A stretch of DNA of 6,835 bases, taken from Acidimicrobiia bacterium. Lineage in GTDB: Bacteria > Actinomycetota > Acidimicrobiia > UBA5794 > JAOTWH01. This document shows positions 1-5,510 of this stretch, piece after piece. A program made the position numbers and the translations under genes. Numbering within the stretch: position 1 is the first letter of the stretch; every line of letters starts with the position of its first letter. Under the pieces are notes generated by a model. It saw only the letters and a program-made list of their open reading frames with translations. It had not been told where the DNA came from and did no database searches. The DNA is taken from the NCBI GenBank assembly GCA_029863035.1, contig JAOTWH010000122.1, forward strand, positions 1-6,835, in the 5' to 3' direction.

Positions 1-1245
1 GACGGCATGGTCGAGGCGAAGTCGGTGCAGGACGCCGACGTCATCATGCTCAACACATGCTGCATTCGGGAGAACGCCGACAACAAGCTGTATGGGAACC
101 TCGGTCACCTCAAGCCGATCAAGGAGGCTCGCCCCGGCGCTCAGATCCTCGTCGGTGGCTGCTTGGCCCAAAAGGACCGAGAGATCGTCCAGGAGAAGGC
201 GCCGTGGGTGGATGTCGTCTTCGGTACCCACAACCTGCACCGGGTGATAGATCTGCTCGATCACGCCGAGGAGTGGGGACCGGTGACGGAGGTGTGGGAC
301 GAGACCCGTTCTTTGGACGACGTCCCCTCAACGCTGCCTGTGCAGCGAGAGACCGATCACTCGGCCTGGGTCACCATCACCATTGGATGCAATAACGCAT
401 GCACCTTTTGCATCGTGCCGTTGGTGAGGGGAGCCGAGATAAGTCGACGCCCTGGCGAGATCGTCAACGAGGTACGTGGCCTGGTGGCGGACGGTGTGGT
501 CGAGGTCACGCTGCTCGGCCAGAACGTCAACAGCTACGGGCGCGACCTGGCGCTCAACGGTCGCAAGCCGGTGTTCGCCGACCTGTTGCGACGGGTGGGC
601 GATGTAGAGGGGCTACGGCGCATTCGCTACACCAGTCCGCATCCCAAGGACTTCCGGATCGACGTCGCCGAAGCGATGGCAGAGACCGAGGCGGTGTGCG
701 AGCAGCTTCATCTTCCTCTTCAGTCGGGTAGCGACAAGGTTTTGGCTGCCATGCATCGCGGATACAACTCCGAGCGGTTCATTGACAAATTGGCCATGGC
801 GCGCCAAACCATCCCTGGCCTTGCCTCGTCAACCGACATCATCGTTGGGTTCCCCGGCGAAACGGAGCAGGACTTCGAGGACACTCTCGATGTCGTCGCC
901 GCGGCGCGTTTCGACAGCGCCTATACATTCCAGTTCTCGCCACGCGCCGGCACTCCAGCGGCCGAGATGGAAGACCAGATCCCGCCGGAAGTCATCTCCG
1001 AGAGGTTCGATCGCCTGGTTGAGCTGCAGCGAAGGATTTCGTTGGAACTGAACGAGGCGGTAGTCGACTCGACGATCGAAGTGCTCATCGAGGGACCATC
1101 TCGCAAGGACCCTTCGGTGATGAAGGGGCGCACCAGAACCAACAAGGTCATTCATCTTGAGACCAACCTCGGGCCGGGAGAGTTCACACACGCTCGAGTG
1201 GTGGCGGCGAGCACCCATCACCTGGCGGGGGAGGCAGTGAGCTGA
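1..1245 (+). CDS. miaB: tRNA-2-methylthio-N6-dimethylallyladenosine synthase MiaB (5' partial)
   Basis: Radical SAM methylthiotransferase that converts i6A37 to ms2i6A37 in tRNAs reading UNN codons. The frame is open at base 1 and the usual N-terminus (about 40-60 residues with the first cluster cysteine in a GCQMN-like motif) is missing, so the gene starts upstream; the ATG at base 7 is internal. Counting the first codon as residue 1, the N-terminal UPF0004 domain shows LNTCCIRENADNKLYG (cluster Cys at 20) and GGCLAQK. The radical SAM CX3CX2C motif has Cys 130, 134 and 137 (codons at 388, 400 and 409), followed by IVPLVRG. LLGQNVNSYG and LHLPLQSGSD are typical MiaB motifs that separate it from RimO and MtaB. 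The last 70 or so residues form a TRAM RNA-binding domain with the GRTRTNKVI motif. It lies directly upstream of miaA, whose product supplies its substrate. The identification is very secure. Confidence 0.97.
   Translation, partial: DGMVEAKSVQDADVIMLNTCCIRENADNKLYGNLGHLKPIKEARPGAQILVGGCLAQKDREIVQEKAPWVDVVFGTHNLHRVIDLLDHAEEWGPVTEVWDETRSLDDVPSTLPVQRETDHSAWVTITIGCNNACTFCIVPLVRGAEISRRPGEIVNEVRGLVADGVVEVTLLGQNVNSYGRDLALNGRKPVFADLLRRVGDVEGLRRIRYTSPHPKDFRIDVAEAMAETEAVCEQLHLPLQSGSDKVLAAMHRGYNSERFIDKLAMARQTIPGLASSTDIIVGFPGETEQDFEDTLDVVAAARFDSAYTFQFSPRAGTPAAEMEDQIPPEVISERFDRLVELQRRISLELNEAVVDSTIEVLIEGPSRKDPSVMKGRTRTNKVIHLETNLGPGEFTHARVVAASTHHLAGEAVS
1227..1234 (+). promoter_or_regulatory. Shine-Dalgarno sequence upstream of miaA
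   Basis: GGGGGAGG lies inside the end of miaB. It is 16 nt upstream of the GTG at 1251, which is too far for good use, but exactly 7 nt upstream of an in-frame CTG at 1242 that overlaps the miaB stop codon (CTGA). This raises the possibility of a CTG start for miaA. Confidence 0.5.
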
Positions 1246-1250
1246 GCGTC

Positions 1251-2165
1251 GTGTGGGCCATCGTGGGCCCCACTGCTTCGGCCAAGAGTGAGTCTGCGAT
1301 GCACGTGGCGCTCGCCACCGGCGCGGAGATCGTGTCGGTGGACTCCATGCAGGTGTATCGGGGGATGGATATCGGCACGGCGAAGCCGACGCCCGAAGAT
1401 CGTGAAGCTGTCCCTCATCACCTTGTCGACATTGCCGACGCCGCCGTCGAGTTCTCCGTGGCCGAGTTCCAGTCTGCCGGACGAGAGGTCCTGGCCGACC
1501 TGGCTCAACGCGATGTGCCGGCCCTCATAGCTGGTGGAAGCGGTCTGCACTTCAGGGCACTGGTGGATCCGATGGACTTCCCAAGCACAGACCCGGCAGT
1601 GAGGGCAGAGCTAGAGAACCTGGAGCCCGCTGAAGCAAGACAGCGGTTGGAGAGCGTCGATCCCGCTGTGGCCGAAGTGGTCGATATGGACAACCCCCGT
1701 CGGGTGGTGCGAGCGCTAGAGGTCTACGAGGTCACCGGAGAAACTCCATCGATGCGGGCCGCCACCCCCCGAGCTGAGGCGGTGCGCAGCTACCGGCCCA
1801 TCGGGCCCATCAGAGTGATCGGGCTCGACCCAGGTGAGGCGCTACGAGGTCGGGTGGAGAGCCGTTGTCAGGCCATGGTCGAGGCGGGCCTGGTCGACGA
1901 GGTTGCGGCTCTGAAGGCCCGCCTCGGCCTGACCGCTCGCCAGGCGGTTGGGTATCGAGAGATGCTTGGCGTTCTGGAGGGCGAATCAACCCCAGAAGCC
2001 GCCATGGCTTCGATGGTCCAGGCCACGCTGGCCGTGGCCAAGAACCAACGCACCTTCTTTCGCAAGGATCCACGTGTGCAATGGTTACCTTGGAGCGACG
2101 ATGGTGCGACCCGCTCCGAGTCGGTCGCCAAGGCGCTAGCGGAGGAGCAAGCGTGGATTTCGTGA
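1251..2165 (+). CDS. miaA: tRNA dimethylallyltransferase MiaA
   Basis: Transfers the dimethylallyl group from DMAPP to N6 of A37 in tRNAs reading UNN codons; it makes the substrate of MiaB, encoded immediately upstream. From the GTG at 1251 it is 304 aa, a normal length. Motifs in order: P-loop GPTASAKS at residues 6-13, DSMQVYRGMDIGTAKP at 31-46, VPHHLVD, IAGGSGLHFRALVD, NPRRVVRALEV, AVGYREMLG, and C-terminal KNQRTFFRKDPRVQWL. The P-loop is odd: the family normally has Gly before the Lys (GPTASGKS/T), but here it is Ala11 (GCC at 1281-1283). The start is uncertain: GTG 1251 has no well-spaced ribosome site, whereas an in-frame CTG at 1242 would add LSV (read MSV) and sits 7 nt after GGGGGAGG. 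The gene begins 5 bp after the miaB stop, so the two are surely co-transcribed. Confidence 0.95.
   Translation: MWAIVGPTASAKSESAMHVALATGAEIVSVDSMQVYRGMDIGTAKPTPEDREAVPHHLVDIADAAVEFSVAEFQSAGREVLADLAQRDVPALIAGGSGLHFRALVDPMDFPSTDPAVRAELENLEPAEARQRLESVDPAVAEVVDMDNPRRVVRALEVYEVTGETPSMRAATPRAEAVRSYRPIGPIRVIGLDPGEALRGRVESRCQAMVEAGLVDEVAALKARLGLTARQAVGYREMLGVLEGESTPEAAMASMVQATLAVAKNQRTFFRKDPRVQWLPWSDDGATRSESVAKALAEEQAWIS
2141..2146 (+). promoter_or_regulatory. Shine-Dalgarno sequence deciding the dapF start
   Basis: GGAGGA within the end of miaA, 6 nt before the GTG at 2153. The spacing is ideal and selects GTG 2153 over the much longer open frame upstream (from 1865) and over GTG 2162. Confidence 0.7.
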
Positions 2166-2902
2166 AGATGCACGCCCTCGGTAACGACTTCGTTGTCGTC
2201 GATGGCGTTGCAGCGCCGTCGACAGAAGACATCGTGGCGTGGTGCGACCGCCGCCGAGGCATAGGCGCCGACGGGGTGCTGTTGGTGAGCGCTGAAGCTG
2301 GCGGTGTCCGCATGCGCTATTGGAACGCCGATGGCTCCGGCGCAGAGACCTGTGGTAACGGCGTGCGTTGCGTTGCCCGTCTGGCGGTGGATCGGGCATG
2401 GGTCGAGCCGGGCGAGTTCACCGTGTTCACCGATGCCGGGCCGGCCGCGGTGGTAGCCACTCAATCGGGCCCGGTACGCGCTCAGTTGGCGAGCCCATCA
2501 CCACCTGGGTCCGACGTCGAGATCGCCGGCTTCACCTTCCACACGGTGTCGATGGGCAATCCCCATGCGGTGACCATCGTGGACGACTGCTACGCCACTC
2601 CGGTGGAGGCACTGGGACCGATCGTGGAAGGCGATCCGTCGTTCCCCGACCGAACCAATGTTGAGTTCATATCGAGAATCGAGAGCGACACGATTGCGGC
2701 CCGCATCTGGGAACGGGGAGTGGGGGAGACCCTGGCCAGCGGCACAGGAGGAGCCGCTTCGGCTGTTGTGGCCCATCGCCAGGGCTTGGTTGGAGAGTCG
2801 GTGAAGGTGCAGCTTGTCGGTGGGACTCTGTTGGTGGAACTGGCCAACGGCGAAGTGTGGACCGAAGGCCCAGCCGCGTACTCATTCCAGGGGTCGATCT
2901 AA
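2153..2902 (+). CDS. dapF: Diaminopimelate epimerase DapF, second catalytic Cys replaced by Ser
   Basis: Interconverts LL- and meso-diaminopimelate, for lysine and peptidoglycan synthesis. The GTG at 2153 gives 249 aa starting (M)DFVKMHALGNDF, the normal DapF N-terminus; typical members are about 270-290 aa, so this one is short. Visible motifs: GND at 10-12, NADGS at 58-62, ETCGNGVRC with catalytic Cys67, GNPHAV at 135-140, TNVEF at 168-172, and WERGVGE at 186-192. In the second catalytic motif the family has ACGTG; here it is ASGTG, with Ser196 (AGC at 2738-2740) in place of the Cys that works with Cys67 in the two-base racemisation. All other substrate-binding positions look intact. The gene overlaps miaA by 13 bp, indicating translational coupling. 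Its stop is 22 bp from the convergent lexA stop. The family is secure; full epimerase activity is less certain. Confidence 0.93.
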   Translation: MDFVKMHALGNDFVVVDGVAAPSTEDIVAWCDRRRGIGADGVLLVSAEAGGVRMRYWNADGSGAETCGNGVRCVARLAVDRAWVEPGEFTVFTDAGPAAVVATQSGPVRAQLASPSPPGSDVEIAGFTFHTVSMGNPHAVTIVDDCYATPVEALGPIVEGDPSFPDRTNVEFISRIESDTIAARIWERGVGETLASGTGGAASAVVAHRQGLVGESVKVQLVGGTLLVELANGEVWTEGPAAYSFQGSI

Positions 2903-2924
2903 GGGATCGCTGTGGAGGTTCTCA

Positions 2925-3551
2925 CTAGAGAGAGCGCAACACCGTGACCACCTTGCCAAGGACGTCGACGCCCTCGGTGAAGGTCAAGGGCTCGTAGGCC
3001 TCGTTCTCGGCGATCAGCTGCACTTTGTCACCTTGCTTCGAGAAGCGCTTGACCGTGGCTTCTTCGCCATTCACCAGTGCGGCGATGATGTCCCCGTTGC
3101 TGGCTTCGGACTGGCGTCGCACGACTACGAAATCACCGTCCAAGATGCCGGCATTGATCATCGAATCGCCCTTCACTTCGAGCATGAACACCGGATCTCG
3201 ACCCACCAACGCTTCGGGCAGTGGATAGACATCCTCGATGTCCTCATCGGCAAGGATGGGGGAGCCAGCGGCGATGCGACCAACCAATGGAACGTCCCTC
3301 GACGCGAGGCGGGAAACGTTGCTGCTCTGCTTTTCGGGATTGACCACTTCTATGGCGCGAGGCTTGGCCGGGTCCCGCCGCAGCAGGCCGGCCTTCACCA
3401 GTGCCGACAGATGGCTGTGCACGGTGGAGGGGGAGCTGAGCCCCACCACCTCACCGATCTCGCGCACGGATGGTGGGTAGCCGCGATCTTCGACGGTGGA
3501 CGTGATCAGGTCGAGGATCTCTTGTTGTCGAGTGGTTATGTCGGGCGCCAT
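2925..3551 (-). CDS. lexA: SOS repressor LexA
   Basis: Transcriptional repressor of the SOS regulon that self-cleaves when stimulated by RecA-ssDNA filaments. It is 208 aa from the ATG at 3551. The open frame runs 85 codons further upstream, but MAPDITTRQQEILDLI is the typical LexA start and GGGAG lies 5 nt before it. The N-terminal winged helix covers residues 1-70 (GYPPSVREIGEVVGLSSPSTVHSHL is spread over 24-48, the recognition region). The S24-type peptidase domain has the cleavage site Ala95-Gly96 (GRIAAGSP), catalytic Ser130 in GDSM and Lys168 in ATVKR, all present. The C-terminus GKVVTVLRSL is standard. The gene is convergent with dapF and divergent from a LysM gene, and three LexA boxes lie in the shared upstream region, implying autoregulation. 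hflX, which often separates dapF and lexA in actinobacteria, is absent here. Confidence 0.97.
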   Translation of the reverse strand: MAPDITTRQQEILDLITSTVEDRGYPPSVREIGEVVGLSSPSTVHSHLSALVKAGLLRRDPAKPRAIEVVNPEKQSSNVSRLASRDVPLVGRIAAGSPILADEDIEDVYPLPEALVGRDPVFMLEVKGDSMINAGILDGDFVVVRRQSEASNGDIIAALVNGEEATVKRFSKQGDKVQLIAENEAYEPLTFTEGVDVLGKVVTVLRSL

Positions 3552-3597
3552 GGCATCTCCCTGGGGTTGATGGGCTGAAGGTAGTGGACCTTGAGCC

Positions 3598-3603
3598 ATC
3601 ATA
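3598..3603 (-). promoter_or_regulatory. Candidate -10 element of lexA
   Basis: On the - strand this reads TATGAT (5/6 match to TATAAT). It would start transcription near 3591, giving a lexA leader of about 40 nt. No good -35 lies 17 bp upstream; TTGTCA lies 21 bp upstream, which is too far. The element directly abuts LexA box 1, so LexA binding there would block it. Confidence 0.4.
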
Positions 3604-3618
3604 CAAACATATGTTCGA
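3603..3618. promoter_or_regulatory. LexA box 1 (degenerate)
   Basis: ACAAAC-ATAT-GTTCGA: one perfect half-site and one half-site with 4 of 6 matches to the actinobacterial/Gram-positive SOS consensus TCGAAC-N4-GTTCGA. It sits next to the candidate lexA -10 and upstream of the -35 of the LysM gene. It is probably the weakest of the three sites. Confidence 0.65.
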
Positions 3619-3623
3619 TTAGC

Positions 3624-3652
3624 TTGACAATCGAACATTCGTTCGATACATT
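3624..3652 (+). promoter_or_regulatory. SOS-controlled promoter of the LysM gene
   Basis: A perfect -35 TTGACA (3624-3629) is followed after 17 bp by TACATT (3647-3652), a 4/6 match to TATAAT. The 17-bp spacer is almost entirely the perfect LexA box 2, so bound LexA would exclude RNA polymerase. The predicted transcript starts near 3659, giving a leader of about 100 nt before the GTG at 3761. Confidence 0.65.
3631..3646. promoter_or_regulatory. LexA box 2 (perfect)
   Basis: TCGAACATTCGTTCGA is an exact match to TCGAAC-N4-GTTCGA. It fills the -35/-10 spacer of the LysM promoter and lies upstream of the candidate lexA -10. Its centre is 28 bp from that of box 1 and 31 bp from that of box 3. 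Confidence 0.92.
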
Positions 3653-3660
3653 TATCCACA
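3652..3660 (+). promoter_or_regulatory. Perfect DnaA-box 9-mer
   Basis: TTATCCACA, identical to the strongest classical DnaA box. It lies between LexA boxes 2 and 3, at the predicted -10/start region of the LysM promoter. A single site does not make an origin. If functional it would be a transcriptional DnaA site; this is inference from sequence identity only. Confidence 0.45.
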
Positions 3661-3661
3661 T

Positions 3662-3677
3662 ACGAACAAGTGTTCGT
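3662..3677. promoter_or_regulatory. LexA box 3
   Basis: ACGAAC-AAGT-GTTCGT: the core CGAAC-N4-GTTCG is perfect and only the outermost pair differs from TCGAAC-N4-GTTCGA, symmetrically. It lies just downstream of the predicted LysM transcription start, a classical roadblock position. Confidence 0.85.
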
Positions 3678-3681
3678 GTCA

Positions 3682-3699
3682 CACCCTATTCGTAGGGTG
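3682..3699 (+). promoter_or_regulatory. Leader hairpin 1 of the LysM gene
   Basis: Inverted repeat CACCCTA-TTCG-TAGGGTG: a 7-bp perfect stem with a TTCG tetraloop in the predicted 5' leader. No T-tract follows, so it is not a standard intrinsic terminator. Confidence 0.45.
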
Positions 3700-3706
3700 C
3701 GAACAT

Positions 3707-3727
3707 CCGGGTAGGGATTCCTCCCGG
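3707..3727 (+). promoter_or_regulatory. Leader hairpin 2 of the LysM gene, overlapping an anti-SD sequence
   Basis: CCGGG (3707-3711) pairs with CCCGG (3723-3727), and within it AGG (3713-3715) pairs with CCT (3720-3722) around a GATT loop; T3712 is bulged. Its 3' arm contains CCTCC (3720-3724), exactly complementary to GGAGG (3748-3752) in the ribosome site, so an alternative pairing could hide that site. No T-tract follows. Confidence 0.4.
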
Positions 3728-3746
3728 CGACCGCAAGCAAGCGAGC

Positions 3747-3752
3747 AGGAGG
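3747..3752 (+). promoter_or_regulatory. Shine-Dalgarno sequence deciding the LysM gene start
   Basis: A perfect AGGAGG overlaps the GTG at 3752 and cannot serve it, but lies 8 nt before the in-frame GTG at 3761. It therefore selects 3761. Confidence 0.75.
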
Positions 3753-3760
3753 TGAGTGAA

Positions 3761-4036
3761 GTGACTGCAACCAGAGCCCCGTCCAGGGTATTGGTCCTCC
3801 TCGCAACCGTTGCTTTCGCTCTCTTCCTGCTCGCCAATGCGGTCAGCGCCGGAGCCAACGGCGCTACCACTGTCGCCCATCGGGTACAGGCCGGCGAGAC
3901 GTTGTGGTCGATAGCCCTCATATACAGCGACCCATCCGACGACCCCCGCCGCATGGTGGACGAGATCGCCGCCCTCAACGGCGTGCGAGTGGGCGGCATC
4001 CTTCCCGGCCAGGTACTCGAGGTCCCCGCCAGCTAG
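3761..4036 (+). CDS. SOS-induced membrane-anchored LysM protein, YneA/ChiZ-like division inhibitor
   Basis: A 91-aa protein from the GTG at 3761 (an in-frame GTG at 3752 would add three residues but has no usable ribosome site). A short basic N-terminus precedes a hydrophobic segment at about 10-28, a membrane anchor or signal peptide. A single LysM domain follows at about 38-89 (AHRVQAGETLWSIA ... IAALNGVRVGGILPGQVLEVP), which binds peptidoglycan outside the membrane. No catalytic domain is present. Position and architecture match B. subtilis YneA, and more loosely mycobacterial Rv2719c (ChiZ): LysM genes next to or divergent from lexA, induced by DNA damage, that restrain division. A LexA box fills its promoter, and two hairpins lie in its leader. 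It is followed after 36 bp by nrdR, probably in the same transcript. The domain is certain; the division role is inferred from context. Confidence 0.88.
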   Translation: MTATRAPSRVLVLLATVAFALFLLANAVSAGANGATTVAHRVQAGETLWSIALIYSDPSDDPRRMVDEIAALNGVRVGGILPGQVLEVPAS

Positions 4037-4072
4037 GAGCGCTCCGTATGCGAAGGGTTAGGCTCCTCGCTC

Positions 4073-4510
4073 ATGCGATGCCCCTTTTGCAGCGCCGAGG
4101 GAACTCGGGTGATCGACAGCCGCCGAGTCGAGGACGGAAATGGCGTCAGGCGTCGGCGTGGCTGCGATAGTTGCGACAACCGCTTCACTACCTACGAGAG
4201 AGTCGAAGTGGCGATGGTCACCAAGCGCGACGGCCGCATCGAGCCGTTCTCTCCGGACAAAGTACGTGCCGGGCTCGAGAGTGCCCTGGCCGATCGACCA
4301 TTGCCAAAAGGAACGATCGAGACCATCGTTCGAGAAGTCGAGGCGGCGGCTGTTGGTCCTGAGCCAACTTCGACGGAGACCATCGGGCATATCGTGCTCG
4401 ACGGGTTGAAAGCGGTGGACGAAGTTGCTTATCTCAGGTTCGCTTCGGTCTACAAGGAGTTCCAAGAGGCCTCGGACTTCGAAGCGGAGCTGGCCCGACT
4501 CGACGACTAG
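4073..4510 (+). CDS. nrdR: Transcriptional repressor NrdR
   Basis: ATP/dATP-sensing repressor of ribonucleotide reductase genes. It is 145 aa, slightly shorter than the usual 150-160. The N-terminal zinc ribbon has Cys3 and Cys6 (MRCPFC) and Cys31 and Cys34 (RRRRGCDSC), followed by RFTTYERVE. The usual family motif is REC; here it is RGC. The ATP-cone runs from about 46 to 136, with VTKRDGRIEPF at 49-59 and AYLRFASVYKEF at 119-130. The ribosome site is poor (AGG at 4060-4062, 10 nt before the ATG), so translation may depend on the upstream LysM gene. The link to lexA and the LysM gene is conserved in actinobacteria (Rv2718c-Rv2719c-Rv2720) and could bring nrdR under partial SOS control by read-through. 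I saw no NrdR box in the window, so its targets lie elsewhere. Confidence 0.96.
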   Translation: MRCPFCSAEGTRVIDSRRVEDGNGVRRRRGCDSCDNRFTTYERVEVAMVTKRDGRIEPFSPDKVRAGLESALADRPLPKGTIETIVREVEAAAVGPEPTSTETIGHIVLDGLKAVDEVAYLRFASVYKEFQEASDFEAELARLDD

Positions 4511-4522
4511 CCGACCGAGTCG
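4496..4522. terminator. Inverted repeat centred on the shared nrdR / membrane-protein stop codons
   Basis: CGACTCG (4496-4502) and CGAGTCG (4516-4522) form a 7-bp stem with a 13-nt loop. The loop contains CTAG (4507-4510), which provides the stop codon of both convergent genes. It could act as a bidirectional terminator, but no T-tract follows on either strand, so the call is weak. Confidence 0.3.
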
Positions 4523-5466
4523 AGACCCTCCAGGATGCTCACCAACAGACCATCGAGCTCGAAGCGAGCCCAGGAGTCGAATTCGGATAGAGCTTGAGCC
4601 ATGGAGGCATCGACCTCGCCCACCCATGTGGTGGCCTCGGTAGCCAGCGCCTGGGCTGACGTTGCGTCGCCAGTAGTGACGGCAATCAGGTAGTTCGCCC
4701 TCCACTCCTCCAAACGAGCTAGGGCTGCAATCGCGTCCGTCGTGACGCCGTCGAGTATGGCGTCGGACGGAAGGCGAGACAGGGCATCGGAAGTTTCGAC
4801 CAACATGAAAGAGATCTCCCCGGTGAGCTGATCGAGATCGGAATCCAGCGCTTGGGCCGGGAGATCCGGCAACTGGAAGGCGCTATCGAGCAATAGCCGA
4901 TAGGAAACGAGCCCATTGAGCCTTCCCGAGACGCCTTCCGCCAACCCCGCGGCAGCTACCGCTTCATCGCGTATGGGCTGTAACGCCGAGACATAGCGAC
5001 TAGGCACCAAGGGTGGGAGGTCGGGGAGGGGAGCGCCACCGAGTGCAGCCAGGTCGATTGCTGCCACGGAGAACTGAGCCAGTGGCCCAACGGCATCGGA
5101 GAGGTTGGTCGAGGCGGGGTCGGTGGCGGTTTGAAGTGCTCCCCGGGCACCTGCCATGGTTGAGTCGAGGTTCTCATAGGCAGCCTGGAACTCTTGTTGG
5201 CGGCTCTCGGCTATGCCCTCGCCGATCGCCGGTGCCACACCCAGCAGCAGCCAGGCGGCGAGCCCGGCGACAACAGCGGTTGTGACCACCGCTACCCGAT
5301 GGTCGCGAACGAACTCGAACCCGTAGCTGAGAGATCGGCGTCGGGGGGAGCGAGCACCAACCCAGGTCTCTTTTCCGGTGCCGAGCGTGACGTGAGGCGG
5401 CACTGAGCCGCCAGGCCATACCTCTTCGAGGTGCTCGAAACGCTCAATGACGGTTGTGTCTTCCAT
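4507..5466 (-). CDS. Unrecognised single-pass membrane protein with a helical extracytoplasmic domain
   Basis: I do not recognise the family. From the ATG at 5466 it has 319 aa; a TTG at 5502 would add 12 residues but has no ribosome site and would run almost up to dut. Residues 1-57 are polar and contain [15 protein letters not shown], a basic stretch just before one membrane segment at about 58-79 ([20 protein letters not shown]). The positive-inside rule puts the N-terminus in the cytoplasm and residues 80-319 outside. That outer part is rich in Ala, Leu, Glu and Asp, has no Cys, and looks mostly alpha-helical, with many short amphipathic stretches; it superficially resembles sensor helical-bundle domains but no signalling domain follows. 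The gene is divergent from dut (44 bp between start codons) and convergent with nrdR, sharing the CTAG that holds both stop codons. It has no obvious functional tie to either neighbour. Confidence 0.75.
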   Translation of the reverse strand: MEDTTVIERFEHLEEVWPGGSVPPHVTLGTGKETWVGARSPRRRSLSYGFEFVRDHRVAVVTTAVVAGLAAWLLLGVAPAIGEGIAESRQQEFQAAYENLDSTMAGARGALQTATDPASTNLSDAVGPLAQFSVAAIDLAALGGAPLPDLPPLVPSRYVSALQPIRDEAVAAAGLAEGVSGRLNGLVSYRLLLDSAFQLPDLPAQALDSDLDQLTGEISFMLVETSDALSRLPSDAILDGVTTDAIAALARLEEWRANYLIAVTTGDATSAQALATEATTWVGEVDASMAQALSEFDSWARFELDGLLVSILEGLDSVG

Positions 5467-5497
5467 GGCCCAATTTCCGTCAGGGGAAGTTCGGTGC

Positions 5498-5503
5498 GAC
5501 AAT
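5498..5503 (+). promoter_or_regulatory. Candidate -10 of dut, suggesting a leaderless transcript
   Basis: GACAAT (4/6 match to TATAAT) ends 7 nt before the dut ATG, so transcription could begin at the A of the start codon. No Shine-Dalgarno sequence lies at a useful distance (GGGGAAG at 5483-5489 is 21 nt away). There is no convincing -35. Confidence 0.3.
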
Positions 5504-5510
5504 CAGCAGA

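Noticed and set aside
1865..2152. Upstream 96-codon extension of dapF
   Set aside because: It lies inside miaA, is low in protein-like character, and GTG 2153 has a good ribosome site and gives the family N-terminus.
2895..2909. CGATC-N5-GATCG inverted repeat at the dapF stop
   Set aside because: Only 5 bp with no T-tract; too weak to call a terminator.
2814..3578. 254-codon + strand open frame opposite lexA
   Set aside because: It is an antisense shadow of lexA with no ribosome site; the lexA motifs decide the strand.
3700..3713. Fourth possible LexA site starting CGAAC at 3700
   Set aside because: Only one half-site matches; the other arm (GGGTA) is far from GTTCG.
3552..3806. 85-codon N-terminal extension of lexA
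   Set aside because: It would cover the SOS boxes and promoter; MAPDITT at 3551 is the normal LexA start with a ribosome site.
4048..4080. ATG at 4048 as an alternative nrdR start or a leader peptide
   Set aside because: It is out of frame with nrdR, has no ribosome site, and the repeated ATGCGA looks accidental.
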